Shown here one piece after another: positions 36,126 through 44,961 of a stretch of DNA of 54,821 nucleotides (position 1 is its first letter; every line of letters begins with the position of its first letter). The DNA is taken from contig CAKUNF010000012.1 in assembly GCA_934668375.1 (NCBI GenBank), positions 1-54,821 of the forward strand, given 5' to 3'. Under the pieces are notes generated by a model. It was not told where the DNA came from and searched no databases. It was given only the letters and a program-made list of their open reading frames with translations. The DNA comes from an uncultured Parolsenella sp. (GTDB taxonomy: Bacteria; Actinomycetota; Coriobacteriia; Coriobacteriales; Atopobiaceae). A program made the translations under genes and the position numbers.

Positions 36126-36962
36126 CTATTTGCGATGATTCCATGCATTCGGCACCTCGAATCTGAGGCGCATCGCCTCGCCGAGCGCATACGTTGCGCC
36201 ATAGGCGACGCCGGCCCTCACAAGGGCACCGAGCCCGGGAAGGGAGCCGGAGAGCTTGCGAGCCGCGGCACGCGAGGCATAGGCACCAACGAGCACGACC
36301 GCGGCCTCGGCGAGGCGCTCCGTGGATGCACCCCGCCCGTGCACGCCCGCGACGTCGAGGTCCATCAGTATCTGGTTGGCCGTCATGAGCGGCAGGTCTG
36401 CGCCGCCGCCAAACGGCAGGAGGCCGATCACGGCGTTCTGAGAGCTTCTCGCGCGTACGCAACGGCGGCAGACGGCCTGACGCACGAACGGGAAGTTGGC
36501 CCCGAGAGAGACGTCCGCCTCGCATACGCCAGAGAGCCATTCGGCCAGCTTGACGAGCAATGCCTCCGCAGATGAGGAGGCGATGACCTCCACTCCCGCA
36601 GCCGCAAGTGTGGACGGCGCCTCGACGCTCGACTCGACAACGACGGCGCTCGGCACGCCCGCCGCACAGAAGGCACTCGCAACGTCGGCAGCGGCACCGG
36701 AGACGCCCGCGAGGACGACCGCGGCGTCGCAGTCCGGGTTCACGCGAACGGTCGAGCCCGCATCAAACGCGGCAACGTGCACGAGTCCCGTCGACGTTTG
36801 TGGGACAAAGGCATCGCGCACACAGCACACGAGTTCTGAGGGCGCGCCCTCATCCACCTCGATGGCGATTCTCACGCACGAGCGCCTGGAGGCAGACGCG
36901 GCGCGAACGCCATCCGCGACCTGTCGGGCCGCATCGAACGGAATGTCTCTGAAACCAGCCAC
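36126..36962 (-). CDS. Uncharacterised DUF697/YcjF-like protein
   Basis: 278 residues, no certain function. The middle (about 75-150) alternates hydrophobic strands and helices like a GTPase or Rossmann fold but has no P-loop. The C-terminal third, NAVIGLLPFGGGADLPLMTANQ followed by repeated Ala-rich helices, resembles the membrane-associated DUF697 domain of YcjF-type proteins. GTG 36962 is preceded by GGGGGG. It is last in the mre-rodA operon, 9 bases after rodA, so a role with the envelope machinery is possible. Family assignment is by resemblance only. Confidence 0.5.
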   Translation of the reverse strand: MAGFRDIPFDAARQVADGVRAASASRRSCVRIAIEVDEGAPSELVCCVRDAFVPQTSTGLVHVAAFDAGSTVRVNPDCDAAVVLAGVSGAAADVASAFCAAGVPSAVVVESSVEAPSTLAAAGVEVIASSSAEALLVKLAEWLSGVCEADVSLGANFPFVRQAVCRRCVRARSSQNAVIGLLPFGGGADLPLMTANQILMDLDVAGVHGRGASTERLAEAAVVLVGAYASRAAARKLSGSLPGLGALVRAGVAYGATYALGEAMRLRFEVPNAWNHRK

Positions 36963-36971
36963 GGCGCCCCC

Positions 36972-38183
36972 CTATGCAGATTTGGTTCTATGAGCGTATA
37001 CGGACTGAACTATTCCCACGCTTGCGATCTGGACCACCATTGACGTGGCGCCATAGCTGATGAACGGCAGCGGAATGCCCGTGATGGGCATGATGCCGAT
37101 GCACATGCCCACGTTCTGGAGCAGCTGGTAGCTCCACATGGCCACCACGCCCGCAAGGACGAGCTTGGCAAACGGTGCCTCGAGCTTCATCGCAAGTCTC
37201 AAGGCCGAGAAGATCAGCCACGCGTAGAGTGCGAGGAGCAACAAGGCGCCAGCGAACCCGAACTCCTCGGAGAGGCGGGCAAAGATGAAGTCAGTGTGGT
37301 TCTCGGGAAGAAAGCCGCCGGCAGACTGCGTTGCCGCGCCGATGCCCTTGCCGAACAGCCCGCCGGAGCCCACGGCGATCTTTGCCTGCTGCAGGTTGTA
37401 ACCGGCGCTCGTCGACTCCAAACTCGAGTCCGCAAAGACGAGCAGGCGGTTGAGCTGGTACTGCTTGAGCGGAAAGCCATAGTTGAGCGAGACGAAGATG
37501 ATGAGCGCGCATCCCACGACGAACAGGATGAGCGTGATGACGACCCAATCGGCCCTCGCGCCCGCGCAGATGATGATGGCGGCGCCCGTCACGATGAGGA
37601 TGAGGCCCGTGCCAAGGTCTGGCTGGCACATGATGGCAGCAAAGGGGACGAGCAGCGTGGCGCAGAGCTTCACGTAATCACGCAGCTCCTTGATACGCCC
37701 GTTGAACTGCGCGCACAGCGAGGCCATGAGAAAGATGGTCACGAGCTTGCCGACCTCGGATGGCTGGAAGCGCAGCGGCCCGAGCTTGACCCAGCCCGTC
37801 ATGCCGTTCGCGGCGGATGCCAGGCCCGGGATGCGAGGAGAGATCATGATGATGACGTCGATGACGAGCAGCCAGGTGGACATGTTCGCAAGCGAGCGAT
37901 AGTCCCAGTGCCAGATGAGCGCGGCGACCGCAAGACCCATGACGGCACCAAGCGCCTGACGCGGAAGCGAGGCGTTGGCGTTGGAGAGAGACGCGCTCCA
38001 CACGACGACAAGGCCATATGCGATGAGCAGAAACGCCGGAATGAGGTTGGCCCAGTAGATGTTGGAGAGGGCGCCGCCGCGATTGGGAACGCGAGCCGAC
38101 CCTGGCTTCTTGCCGGCGTCGCCACCGAACAGCGACGAGACGACGCTGCCGAAGCCAACACCTCCCGCGGAATTCTGTGCCAT
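36972..38183 (-). CDS. rodA: Peptidoglycan glycosyltransferase RodA (SEDS family)
   Basis: Membrane glycan polymerase of the elongasome, 403 residues with about ten hydrophobic helices. After a ~40-residue soluble Gly/Ser/Lys N-terminus come LGPLRFQPSEVGKLV, the CQPDLGTGLIL segment (key Asp of SEDS proteins), FLPENHTDFIFARLSEEFGFAGA and PITGIPLPFISYGATSM. ATG 38183 follows GGGAGG. Its PBP2 partner is nine bases upstream. RodA rather than FtsW is chosen on neighbourhood. Confidence 0.92.
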   Translation of the reverse strand: MAQNSAGGVGFGSVVSSLFGGDAGKKPGSARVPNRGGALSNIYWANLIPAFLLIAYGLVVVWSASLSNANASLPRQALGAVMGLAVAALIWHWDYRSLANMSTWLLVIDVIIMISPRIPGLASAANGMTGWVKLGPLRFQPSEVGKLVTIFLMASLCAQFNGRIKELRDYVKLCATLLVPFAAIMCQPDLGTGLILIVTGAAIIICAGARADWVVITLILFVVGCALIIFVSLNYGFPLKQYQLNRLLVFADSSLESTSAGYNLQQAKIAVGSGGLFGKGIGAATQSAGGFLPENHTDFIFARLSEEFGFAGALLLLALYAWLIFSALRLAMKLEAPFAKLVLAGVVAMWSYQLLQNVGMCIGIMPITGIPLPFISYGATSMVVQIASVGIVQSVYAHRTKSA

Positions 38184-38192
38184 GTCGCCTCC

Positions 38193-40223
38193 CTACCTCG
38201 AAGTGTCCTGGACTTCGGACGTCTGCGTGTCCGGCTCGTTATAGATGGCGCCGAGAATGTCTCGAGCAACGTACAGGGCGCAGGAGCCGCCGTAACCGCC
38301 CTTCTCGACGGCGACCGCAACGACATACTTGGGATCGTCCTCGGGGGCATAGCAGCAAAACCAGCTCGTGGGATACTGCCCGTGCTCGCCCGAGCCGGTC
38401 TTGCCAGCGACGCGCTCCTTCATGTTCGTGAAGTGGGCGCTCTGCGACTCGCTCTCCTCGTAGACGACGCCGTCGAGACCGGAGATGACGAGGTCATAGT
38501 TCGAGCTGCTCTCCTCGGGGCTGAGCAAGACGGTCGGCTCGTATTCGCGAGACGTGCCGTTGTCTCCCCTGCCCAGCACGCTCTTGAGAACGTGCGGGCG
38601 CCAGATGGTGCCACGGTTGGCGATGCCCATGTAGACGCAGGCCATCTGCAGCGGCGTCACGGCGATGTCGCCCTGCCCGATGGCGATGTTGGTGTAGTCG
38701 CCGCCGTTCCACTGACGGTCGGCGTCGGACCAGTTGGAGAAGTAGTTCCACTTCCACTCGGCATCCGGGACGCGTCCCGAGGACTCGCTTGGAAGGTCAA
38801 CACCCGTTGTGGACCCAAGGCCCCACTTCCTGAATGTGTCCTGCATACCGTCGGACTTGTCGCCGGAGTTGTAAAAGCCCTTGGCCACCTCATAGAAGAC
38901 GACGTCGCACGAGTTGACGATTCCGTTACGCAAGTTGAGATAGCCATGGCCCTTCGTGTTCCAGCAGTACTTGCCATACGCGCTGCCGAACCCGGTCCAC
39001 CAGCCGGTGCAGTCATAGGTGGTGTCCGGGGTTGCAATGCCGTAATCGAGCGCGGCAAACGTCGTGAGGGGCTTTATCGTCGACGCGGCAACGTATTGGC
39101 CGCTCACGGCCTTGTTCATGAGGGGGTTGCCAGCGTCGTCGGCAGACAGCTCGTCCCAGTCGTCCTGGGAGATGCCGCCCGCGAACACCTCGGGCCTGAA
39201 CAGCGGGGCGCTGGCCATGGCGAGCACGTCGCCGTTCGTGGCGTCCAGGACGATGGCGGCGCCGGACGTGCACTCCTTCACGCCTGCGTCCTGACGCTTC
39301 TTGATCTGTGCGACGAGCGCCTCCTCGGCAGCCTTCTGGATGTCAAGGTCAATCGTGAGCATGATGTCAGAGCCGCTCTCGGCGGGCACCGAGGTCGAAT
39401 AGTCGAGCACGTTGCCATGGACGTCAACGTAGACGGTCTGCTCGCCACGAACGCCCTGGAGAAGCTCCTCGTACTGGTACTCGACGCCAGCCTGGCCCGT
39501 CGTGTCGCCACTTTCGTAGGTGATGCCGCCGTTTGCGTCGGCAGAGGCATCAATCTGGTCCTGCGTGACGGTGCCGGTGTAGCCAAGTACCTGCGCGGCC
39601 ACCTCGCCCTGCGGGTAGGAGCGCTGGGTTCTCGTCTCGATGCTCACGTCTGGAAAGACGTCGACGTGCTCCTGGATGAAGGCAACGGCCGAACGCGTGG
39701 CGTCCACGGCCACCATGCGCGCGCTCTGGGCGCTCTGCGTTGAGTCGGTTGCCCTGCGCTTTGCGGCTACGGAAGGTATGCCAAGAAGGGCGGACAGCAC
39801 GTTCAGCTCGATGGCATCGTCGGCGATGTCACTCATCGCGCAGACTGTGAGGCTCGGCCGGTTGGTGACGAGCTCCACGCCGTTGCGGTCAAGGATGCGC
39901 CCGCGCGGAGCCGCCGTGGTGACGGTCCTCGTACGGTTTGACTCCGCCTGCCTTGTGTAGTCCTCCCCAGAAACGACCTGCATGGACCACAGCCGTGCGA
40001 GAAGCACGCCGATGACAGAGCCGGAGAAGACGCCAAGCCCAACGAATCGGCTCTTGAAGGTTGTCTCGGCAGACGTGTCGTTGCCACCGGCCGCACGCGG
40101 TGCCTGGCCGCCAATGTCGAACTTGAGGCCATTTCCACCGCGGCTGAGCATGAGCACAACCACGACGGCTACGGCCGCAAGTATGACGATGCAGCCTATG
40201 AGCAGAATGGTTCCCGAGCTCAT
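38193..40223 (-). CDS. mrdA: Penicillin-binding protein 2 with extra N-terminal helix
   Basis: Class B transpeptidase that cross-links peptidoglycan with RodA, 676 residues. The transpeptidase motifs are Ser381 in STIK (381-384), SCD (438-440; SxD is common in PBP2s) and KTG (608-610). The dimerisation domain begins with APRGRILDRNGVELV after the anchor helix at 60-80. A second hydrophobic helix occupies residues 5-27, making a two-helix N-terminus. An ATG at residue 25 would remove it, but that start has no Shine-Dalgarno, while ATG 40223 lies three bases after mreD. Confidence 0.93.
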   Translation of the reverse strand: MSSGTILLIGCIVILAAVAVVVVLMLSRGGNGLKFDIGGQAPRAAGGNDTSAETTFKSRFVGLGVFSGSVIGVLLARLWSMQVVSGEDYTRQAESNRTRTVTTAAPRGRILDRNGVELVTNRPSLTVCAMSDIADDAIELNVLSALLGIPSVAAKRRATDSTQSAQSARMVAVDATRSAVAFIQEHVDVFPDVSIETRTQRSYPQGEVAAQVLGYTGTVTQDQIDASADANGGITYESGDTTGQAGVEYQYEELLQGVRGEQTVYVDVHGNVLDYSTSVPAESGSDIMLTIDLDIQKAAEEALVAQIKKRQDAGVKECTSGAAIVLDATNGDVLAMASAPLFRPEVFAGGISQDDWDELSADDAGNPLMNKAVSGQYVAASTIKPLTTFAALDYGIATPDTTYDCTGWWTGFGSAYGKYCWNTKGHGYLNLRNGIVNSCDVVFYEVAKGFYNSGDKSDGMQDTFRKWGLGSTTGVDLPSESSGRVPDAEWKWNYFSNWSDADRQWNGGDYTNIAIGQGDIAVTPLQMACVYMGIANRGTIWRPHVLKSVLGRGDNGTSREYEPTVLLSPEESSSNYDLVISGLDGVVYEESESQSAHFTNMKERVAGKTGSGEHGQYPTSWFCCYAPEDDPKYVVAVAVEKGGYGGSCALYVARDILGAIYNEPDTQTSEVQDTSR

Positions 40224-40226
40224 GGG

Positions 40227-40775
40227 CTACAGGCCCTTCAATGACAGGCCGCTCGAATGCTTGCCGCCAAAACCGGAGGAACCGCCCGAAAAACGAGCGA
40301 GGATGACGGCAACGATGCAGAGCGCCAGGCAGTCGAGAACGGCACCGGGCAGGGCTCGCATGAACACGACCTCCACGAAGGATTCCGCCTGCCCAAGGAG
40401 GAGCAAGACAATGGCGTAGAGAACCTCGATCGCAAGCGCAACGGGGGCGAACAGCACGACAGAGGCCGTGGGGTCATCGGAAACGCGGCTACGGCCCGCG
40501 GCAGACAGGGCAAATCCCGTGAGCGTGAGCAGCAGTGCCATGAGGCCAATCGGGCCAGAGCCCGCCAGGTCATAGAAGAGCCCGGCGAAAAATCCCGCGA
40601 ATGGCGCCTTCGAGGTTTCCCCGCCAAGGCACACGGAGGCAACGAAGACGAGCGCAAGGTTTGCGCGCCCACCGATGATGCCGATGTTGGGAACGATGGA
40701 GAGCTGGAGAATGCCGAGAACGACGGCGAGGACGATGGAGACGCGTCGCGCCTTACCCGTGTCATTGACGATCAT
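40227..40775 (-). CDS. mreD: Rod-shape protein MreD
   Basis: 182-residue polytopic membrane protein, about five helices. Its place between mreC and PBP2 and segments such as GGRANLALVFVASVCLGGE and GFFAGLFYDLAGSGPIGLMAL fit MreD. The family is weakly conserved; the call rests partly on synteny. The last 15 residues are Gly/Ser-rich. Confidence 0.88.
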   Translation of the reverse strand: MIVNDTGKARRVSIVLAVVLGILQLSIVPNIGIIGGRANLALVFVASVCLGGETSKAPFAGFFAGLFYDLAGSGPIGLMALLLTLTGFALSAAGRSRVSDDPTASVVLFAPVALAIEVLYAIVLLLLGQAESFVEVVFMRALPGAVLDCLALCIVAVILARFSGGSSGFGGKHSSGLSLKGL

Positions 40776-40784
40776 GTGTCCCTC

Positions 40785-41786
40785 CTACTCCCCGCTTGAG
40801 TCGTCGGACTCGTCGGTCGCGACGTCTGTTGTGGCGTCTGACGTGGTGGCAGCCTGGGTCGAGCCTGTGGTCGAGGTGGTCCGATCCTGGGCGTTCGCCG
40901 TGGAGGCGTCATCAGAGGTTGCCTGCTGGTCGCTCGTGAGCGAGGTGACCACAAGCACCTCGGAAAGCGAGTCCACCGAGGTGATCGGCTCCACCACCAC
41001 GTCGTAGTACATGGACCCTGGCGACTTTGTTACGTTCGTCACGGTACCAATGGGCAAACCCTTTGGATATACGCCGCCAAGCCCGCTCGTGACGACGGAG
41101 TCACCGGGTGAGACCTGCTGATCGGTCCTGATGAGCGTGAGACGAAGGGTTCCGTCAGCAGAGCCCTGGAGCTGGCCCTGTGCCCCGCTCGACTGAACCT
41201 TGGCAGAAACGCCGGAGCTTTCGTCGGTTATGAGGCGCACGGTGGCCGTCGTGGGGCCGACCTCGCAGACCTGGCCGATGACGCCCGTGGTCGTGGTGAC
41301 GGGCATACCGGTCTCGATGCCCGAGCTCTGTCCCTTGTCGATGGTGATCGTGGAGCTCCAGGAGTCTGTGGACCTGGCGATGACGCGGGCGGCGGTCGAG
41401 TCGAGGTTGTACTGGTTTCTGAGCTGCAGAAGGTCCGTGAGGGTGTTGGCCTCCTCCTCATACTCGGAGAGCCTCGCCACCTGGCTCTTCAGCTGCTCGT
41501 TCTCGGCCTTGAGGTCAGAGAGGCTCTCGGAGTCTGCCGTGAGGTTGCCCACGACGTTGCCCAGGCCGGAGACCGGTGAGGCCACGAGAGAGCCCACGAC
41601 ACGCGCCGGGGACGCAAGCGTCTGGAATACCCCGCGAACGCCGTGGAGCACGCCAGAGTCGCCCTCGCGAACGCCCACGACGAACAGAAGAAGCGACAGG
41701 ACGCTAAAGACTATGAGCGAGCGCGGGACCCCCGAGGAGGACCCGCGCCCCATGGTTGAGCTGGGTGCGGAAAAGCGCTGAGCCAT
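40785..41786 (-). CDS. mreC: Rod-shape protein MreC
   Basis: Extracytoplasmic scaffold of the elongasome, 333 residues. One membrane helix (about 24-41), a coiled coil (about 85-120) with LKAENEQLKSQVARL, then the two-barrel MreC core with VIGQVCEVGPTTATVRLITDESSGVSAKV and LPIGTVTNV. The last ~55 residues are an unusual Thr/Ser/Ala/Asp-rich tail, probably disordered outside the cell. ATG 41786 is ten bases after mreB. Confidence 0.94.
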   Translation of the reverse strand: MAQRFSAPSSTMGRGSSSGVPRSLIVFSVLSLLLFVVGVREGDSGVLHGVRGVFQTLASPARVVGSLVASPVSGLGNVVGNLTADSESLSDLKAENEQLKSQVARLSEYEEEANTLTDLLQLRNQYNLDSTAARVIARSTDSWSSTITIDKGQSSGIETGMPVTTTTGVIGQVCEVGPTTATVRLITDESSGVSAKVQSSGAQGQLQGSADGTLRLTLIRTDQQVSPGDSVVTSGLGGVYPKGLPIGTVTNVTKSPGSMYYDVVVEPITSVDSLSEVLVVTSLTSDQQATSDDASTANAQDRTTSTTGSTQAATTSDATTDVATDESDDSSGE

Positions 41787-41797
41787 TCGCAGGACCC

Positions 41798-42841
41798 CTA
41801 CTTGCCAGAGCTCTGGACAAAGCCGCCGGACAGCGCATTGGCCTCGAGCACCTTGGCGCAGCCAAGCACGACGTTCTCCAGAGCCGTCGGGCTCACGTTG
41901 ACCGGGACGCCGGTCTCCTCGCGCAGACGCTGGTCGAGGCCGCGCAGCAGCCCGCCGCCGCCCGTGAGCATGATTCCGTAGTACATGAGGTCGCTCGCGA
42001 GGTCGGGCGGAGTGACGTCAAGGGCATCCTTGACGGCCTTGGTGACCTGATCGAGCGGAGAGTTGAGCGCGCGGCGAATCTCCTCGGACTCGATGCGCAC
42101 CGTCTTGGGCAGGCCGCTCATGACGTCTCGGCCGTTGACCTCGACATCGAGCTCCTCCTTGAGCGGAGCCGCGGAGCCAACCTTGATCTTGATGTCCTCA
42201 GCCGTTCGCTCGCCGATGGAGAGGTTGTAGGCATCTCGAACGTGCTCGAGGATGACCTGGTCGAACTCGTCGCCAGCCGTGCGAATGGACTGGGAGACGA
42301 CGATGCCGCCCATGGCGATGACGGCCACCTCCGTCGTGCCGCCGCCGATGTCGACCACCATGGTGCCCGTCGGATCCTCGATGGGAAGGTTGGACCCGAT
42401 GGCGGCCGCCATGGGCTCCTCGATGAGGAACGCCTGGCGAGCGCCGGCCTGAATGGTCGCCTCAAAGACCGCACGCTTCTCGACGGACGTGACGCCGGAG
42501 GGCACGCACACGACGACACGCGGGCGCGGGCTCCAGGGATAGCGGCGCTTAGAGGCCTTCTCGATGAAGTAGCGGAGCATGACCTCGGTGACGTCAAAGT
42601 CGGAGATGACGCCATCCTTGAGCGGCCTGATGGCCTTGATGGAGCCTGGGGTTCGGCCAACCATGCGCTTGGCGTCCGCGCCAACGGCCAGCACGCGCTC
42701 CTCGCTCTGGTCGATCGCGACGACCGACGGCTCGTTGATGACGATGCCCTCACCGCGGACGGACACGAGCGTGTTCGCCGTTCCAAGGTCGATGGCGAGG
42801 TCTCCGCCATACTCGCCAAATATGGAGTCTAGGAATGACAT
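41798..42841 (-). CDS. mreB: Actin-like rod-shape protein MreB
   Basis: Cytoskeletal ATPase positioning the elongasome, 347 residues. It has DLAIDLGTANTLVSV (phosphate 1), VVCVPSGVTSVEKRAV, FLIEEPMAAAIG, MVVDIGGGTTEVAVIAMGG (phosphate 2) and GIMLTGGGGLLRGLDQRL (adenosine). ATG 42841 (MSFLDS) agrees with the usual MreB N-terminus; ATG 42850 adds three residues. Most actinobacteria lack mreB, so its presence fits the rod-shaped Coriobacteriia lineage. Confidence 0.96.
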   Translation of the reverse strand: MSFLDSIFGEYGGDLAIDLGTANTLVSVRGEGIVINEPSVVAIDQSEERVLAVGADAKRMVGRTPGSIKAIRPLKDGVISDFDVTEVMLRYFIEKASKRRYPWSPRPRVVVCVPSGVTSVEKRAVFEATIQAGARQAFLIEEPMAAAIGSNLPIEDPTGTMVVDIGGGTTEVAVIAMGGIVVSQSIRTAGDEFDQVILEHVRDAYNLSIGERTAEDIKIKVGSAAPLKEELDVEVNGRDVMSGLPKTVRIESEEIRRALNSPLDQVTKAVKDALDVTPPDLASDLMYYGIMLTGGGGLLRGLDQRLREETGVPVNVSPTALENVVLGCAKVLEANALSGGFVQSSGK

Positions 42842-42895
42842 GGCATCCATTCTTTCGAGGATCGCGCGATACGGCCCGCTCCAGGCGGGACGAGG

Positions 42896-44284
42896 CTAGT
42901 TGGTCGTGGCAGTAGTGGCCGTGGTGGCAAGCTGGCCCGTGGTCGTCGTGGCGCCAGAGGCAGAGCCCTGCGAGGAGAACGAGAGCTTGACGTCGGAGAC
43001 CTTCCAGCCAAGGCCGCTGCGGACCATCGTGAGTTCATAGGACTGCGAGCCGCCAGACGCGAGGCTCGAGGTCACGAGGACGGTCGACGAGGCCATGGAG
43101 CGGTCCACGCCAGAGACGCTGGACGTGGCCCCGGCCGGCATGATGGAGGAAATCTCGGACTTGGCATCCGAGGAGACGGAGTCTGCGAGGTAGGGCGAGA
43201 TGTCGTTGCCCGCGGCAGCGGCCGAGAAGAAGTCCGACGCCACAGCCTCCTGTGTGGGCCAGCCATAGCCCTTGTAGAAGGCAAAGCCGCCAGCGCAGCC
43301 GAGGATGACGAGCACGATGAGAATCGTCAGGAAAACCTTGAGGCCGCGGTGGCTGTGCTTGCGGCGAGCGTTGCGCTCGTCCTTGTCGGCGGCCATGAGG
43401 TCCTCCTCCGTGACGGAGAAGAAGCCCGTGTCCTCCGGACTGGGGATGAACTCGCCCGAGCGCCCAAGCGGGTCAAGCGGGTCATAGGAGGCCGTCGTGG
43501 GGCCAAAGCCGTCGTTGGCGGCCAGGTCGGCAGCACCATAGCCCGTGCCGGCAAGCATCTGCTCGGTCTCCGAGGGAGTCGTGCCCTGCTTGGCCGCGAG
43601 GGCCCTCTGGGCTGCTGTGAACGAGACCTGCTGCTCACCCGTAAGCTGGTAGGCGGGGTCTGACGCCGCCTTGGTGAAGGCATCGGCTGCCTCGGCGATG
43701 CGGTTGGAAGCCATGTAGGCAAGACCAAGCTCCGCATAGATCTGTGCCTGGCTGCCGTCACCGGAGAAGTCGAGGGCGGTTCGATAGGCCTCGACGGCAT
43801 CGTCCGGACGACCGAGCGTCATGAAGCAACCACCGAGCTTGACGAGCGCGCCAGACGGGTCCGGGTTGGCCTCGTCAATGGCGGCGCTGCGCCAGGCGGT
43901 CCCGGCCTCGAGTGCCTGGCCACGCTTGGTATAGAGGCTGCCAAGGGCCTGGTAGGCCTTGTACGGCGTAGGATAGGACGGGTCCGAAACGGCAGCCTGG
44001 AAGCACGTCTCGGCCTGGGCGTCATTGCCGGCCGCGACAAGCGCGCGGCCCCTGTTGCAGTTGAGCGCGCCGACGTGGCCATAGGAGGCGTCGGCGAGGG
44101 CCTCGCCATAGGCCTCCGCAGCCTCGGAGAACATGCCGAGCTTCATGAGGGCGTTGCCGCGAAGGTGATCGGCCTCGCCGCACACCTCTCCAGGACCCTT
44201 GACGCCAGAAAGCGCCGAGACGGCTCCGGCCCAGTCGCCGCTCTTGTAAGCGGACCTTGCTATTTCAAATGCCTGAGTATTCAA
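42896..44284 (-). CDS. TPR-repeat single-pass membrane protein, uncharacterised
   Basis: 462 residues. Residues 5-225 are about six TPR-like helix pairs (GNALMKLGMFSEAAEAYGEAL is one). An acidic linker (250-305), a basic patch NARRKHSHRGLK and a membrane helix at about 317-337 follow. The outside part (350-440) looks like a small DUF4878-type fold, ending in a Thr/Ala tail. A cytoplasmic TPR scaffold with an external domain, directly before mreB (55 bases), suggests an adaptor for the elongasome or its substrates. No homologue is named. Confidence 0.75.
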   Translation of the reverse strand: MNTQAFEIARSAYKSGDWAGAVSALSGVKGPGEVCGEADHLRGNALMKLGMFSEAAEAYGEALADASYGHVGALNCNRGRALVAAGNDAQAETCFQAAVSDPSYPTPYKAYQALGSLYTKRGQALEAGTAWRSAAIDEANPDPSGALVKLGGCFMTLGRPDDAVEAYRTALDFSGDGSQAQIYAELGLAYMASNRIAEAADAFTKAASDPAYQLTGEQQVSFTAAQRALAAKQGTTPSETEQMLAGTGYGAADLAANDGFGPTTASYDPLDPLGRSGEFIPSPEDTGFFSVTEEDLMAADKDERNARRKHSHRGLKVFLTILIVLVILGCAGGFAFYKGYGWPTQEAVASDFFSAAAAGNDISPYLADSVSSDAKSEISSIMPAGATSSVSGVDRSMASSTVLVTSSLASGGSQSYELTMVRSGLGWKVSDVKLSFSSQGSASGATTTTGQLATTATTATTN

Positions 44285-44297
44285 GAGACTCTCCCGT

Positions 44298-44846
44298 CTA
44301 CTTGGCGACGTGCTCGATGCGGATGGACTCGATCACGTCTCCGGCACGAAGCTTGTCGATGACATCGAGGCCCTCGAGCGTCGTGCCAAAGACGGTATAC
44401 CCATCATCGAGCATGTGCTGCGGGCCAAGGCAGAAGTAGAACTGGGATCCCGCGGAGTCGGGGTTCTGAGAGCGGGCCATCGCAAGCGCACCGTCAACGT
44501 GGCTGTTGCGGGGATTCGTGTCGTACTCGTGCTTGATGCGGTAGCCCGGGCCGCCCGTGCCGGGCATGCCGTCACGACCGGGGCGGCCAGAGGCAACCTC
44601 TTCGGACGTCATGTCGCGCGTATTGGGGCAACCGCCCTGGATGACGAAGCCCGGGACGTAGCGGTGGAACTTGAGGTCGTCGTAGAAGCCACTGCCCGCG
44701 AGCTCACAGAAGTTCGCGACGTGGATGGGCGCGCCTTCGCCGTCCAGACGGACACGAATCGTGCCCTTGGACGTCGTGAGAACGGCGACCTCGTCGCCCT
44801 TGACTTCGTACTCGGGGGTATAGAGGGGATCGGGAATGCCGAACAT
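44298..44846 (-). CDS. Cyclophilin-type peptidyl-prolyl isomerase
   Basis: 182-residue cytoplasmic cyclophilin. It has FYDDLKFHRYVPGFVIQGG (catalytic Arg), GRPGRDGMPGTGGPGYRIKHEY, GALAMARSQNPDSAGSQFYFCLG and VFGTTLEGLDVIDKL. No signal peptide. The ATG at 44846 has GGAGG four bases before it; the longer frame to 44876 is rejected. It begins the transcript that goes on to mreB. Confidence 0.93.
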   Translation of the reverse strand: MFGIPDPLYTPEYEVKGDEVAVLTTSKGTIRVRLDGEGAPIHVANFCELAGSGFYDDLKFHRYVPGFVIQGGCPNTRDMTSEEVASGRPGRDGMPGTGGPGYRIKHEYDTNPRNSHVDGALAMARSQNPDSAGSQFYFCLGPQHMLDDGYTVFGTTLEGLDVIDKLRAGDVIESIRIEHVAK

Positions 44847-44905
44847 GTGACCTCCAGCAAGGTTGTCGCGCCACATGGGCGCGTCTTGTGCGTACTAGCT
44901 GACTA

Positions 44906-44914
44906 ATTCTAGCA
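44906..44914 (-). promoter_or_regulatory. Extended -10 before the cyclophilin/mre operon
   Basis: TGC-TAGAAT on the minus strand, 60 bases before the cyclophilin ATG. There is no clear -35. An imperfect inverted repeat of GTACT-GCTAG with CTAG-TAC surrounds it. Confidence 0.4.
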
Positions 44915-44961
44915 GTACGTCGCTGGTTTCACACATTCGGCATTCCGAGAGCAAAGGCGAG

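Noticed and set aside
37296..39743. 815-codon plus-strand frame across rodA and PBP2
   Set aside because: Shadow of the two conserved wall genes; no start signal.
38193..40223. PBP2 SCD motif as a damaged active site
   Set aside because: SxD in place of SxN is common in PBP2 enzymes, and STIK and KTG are intact.
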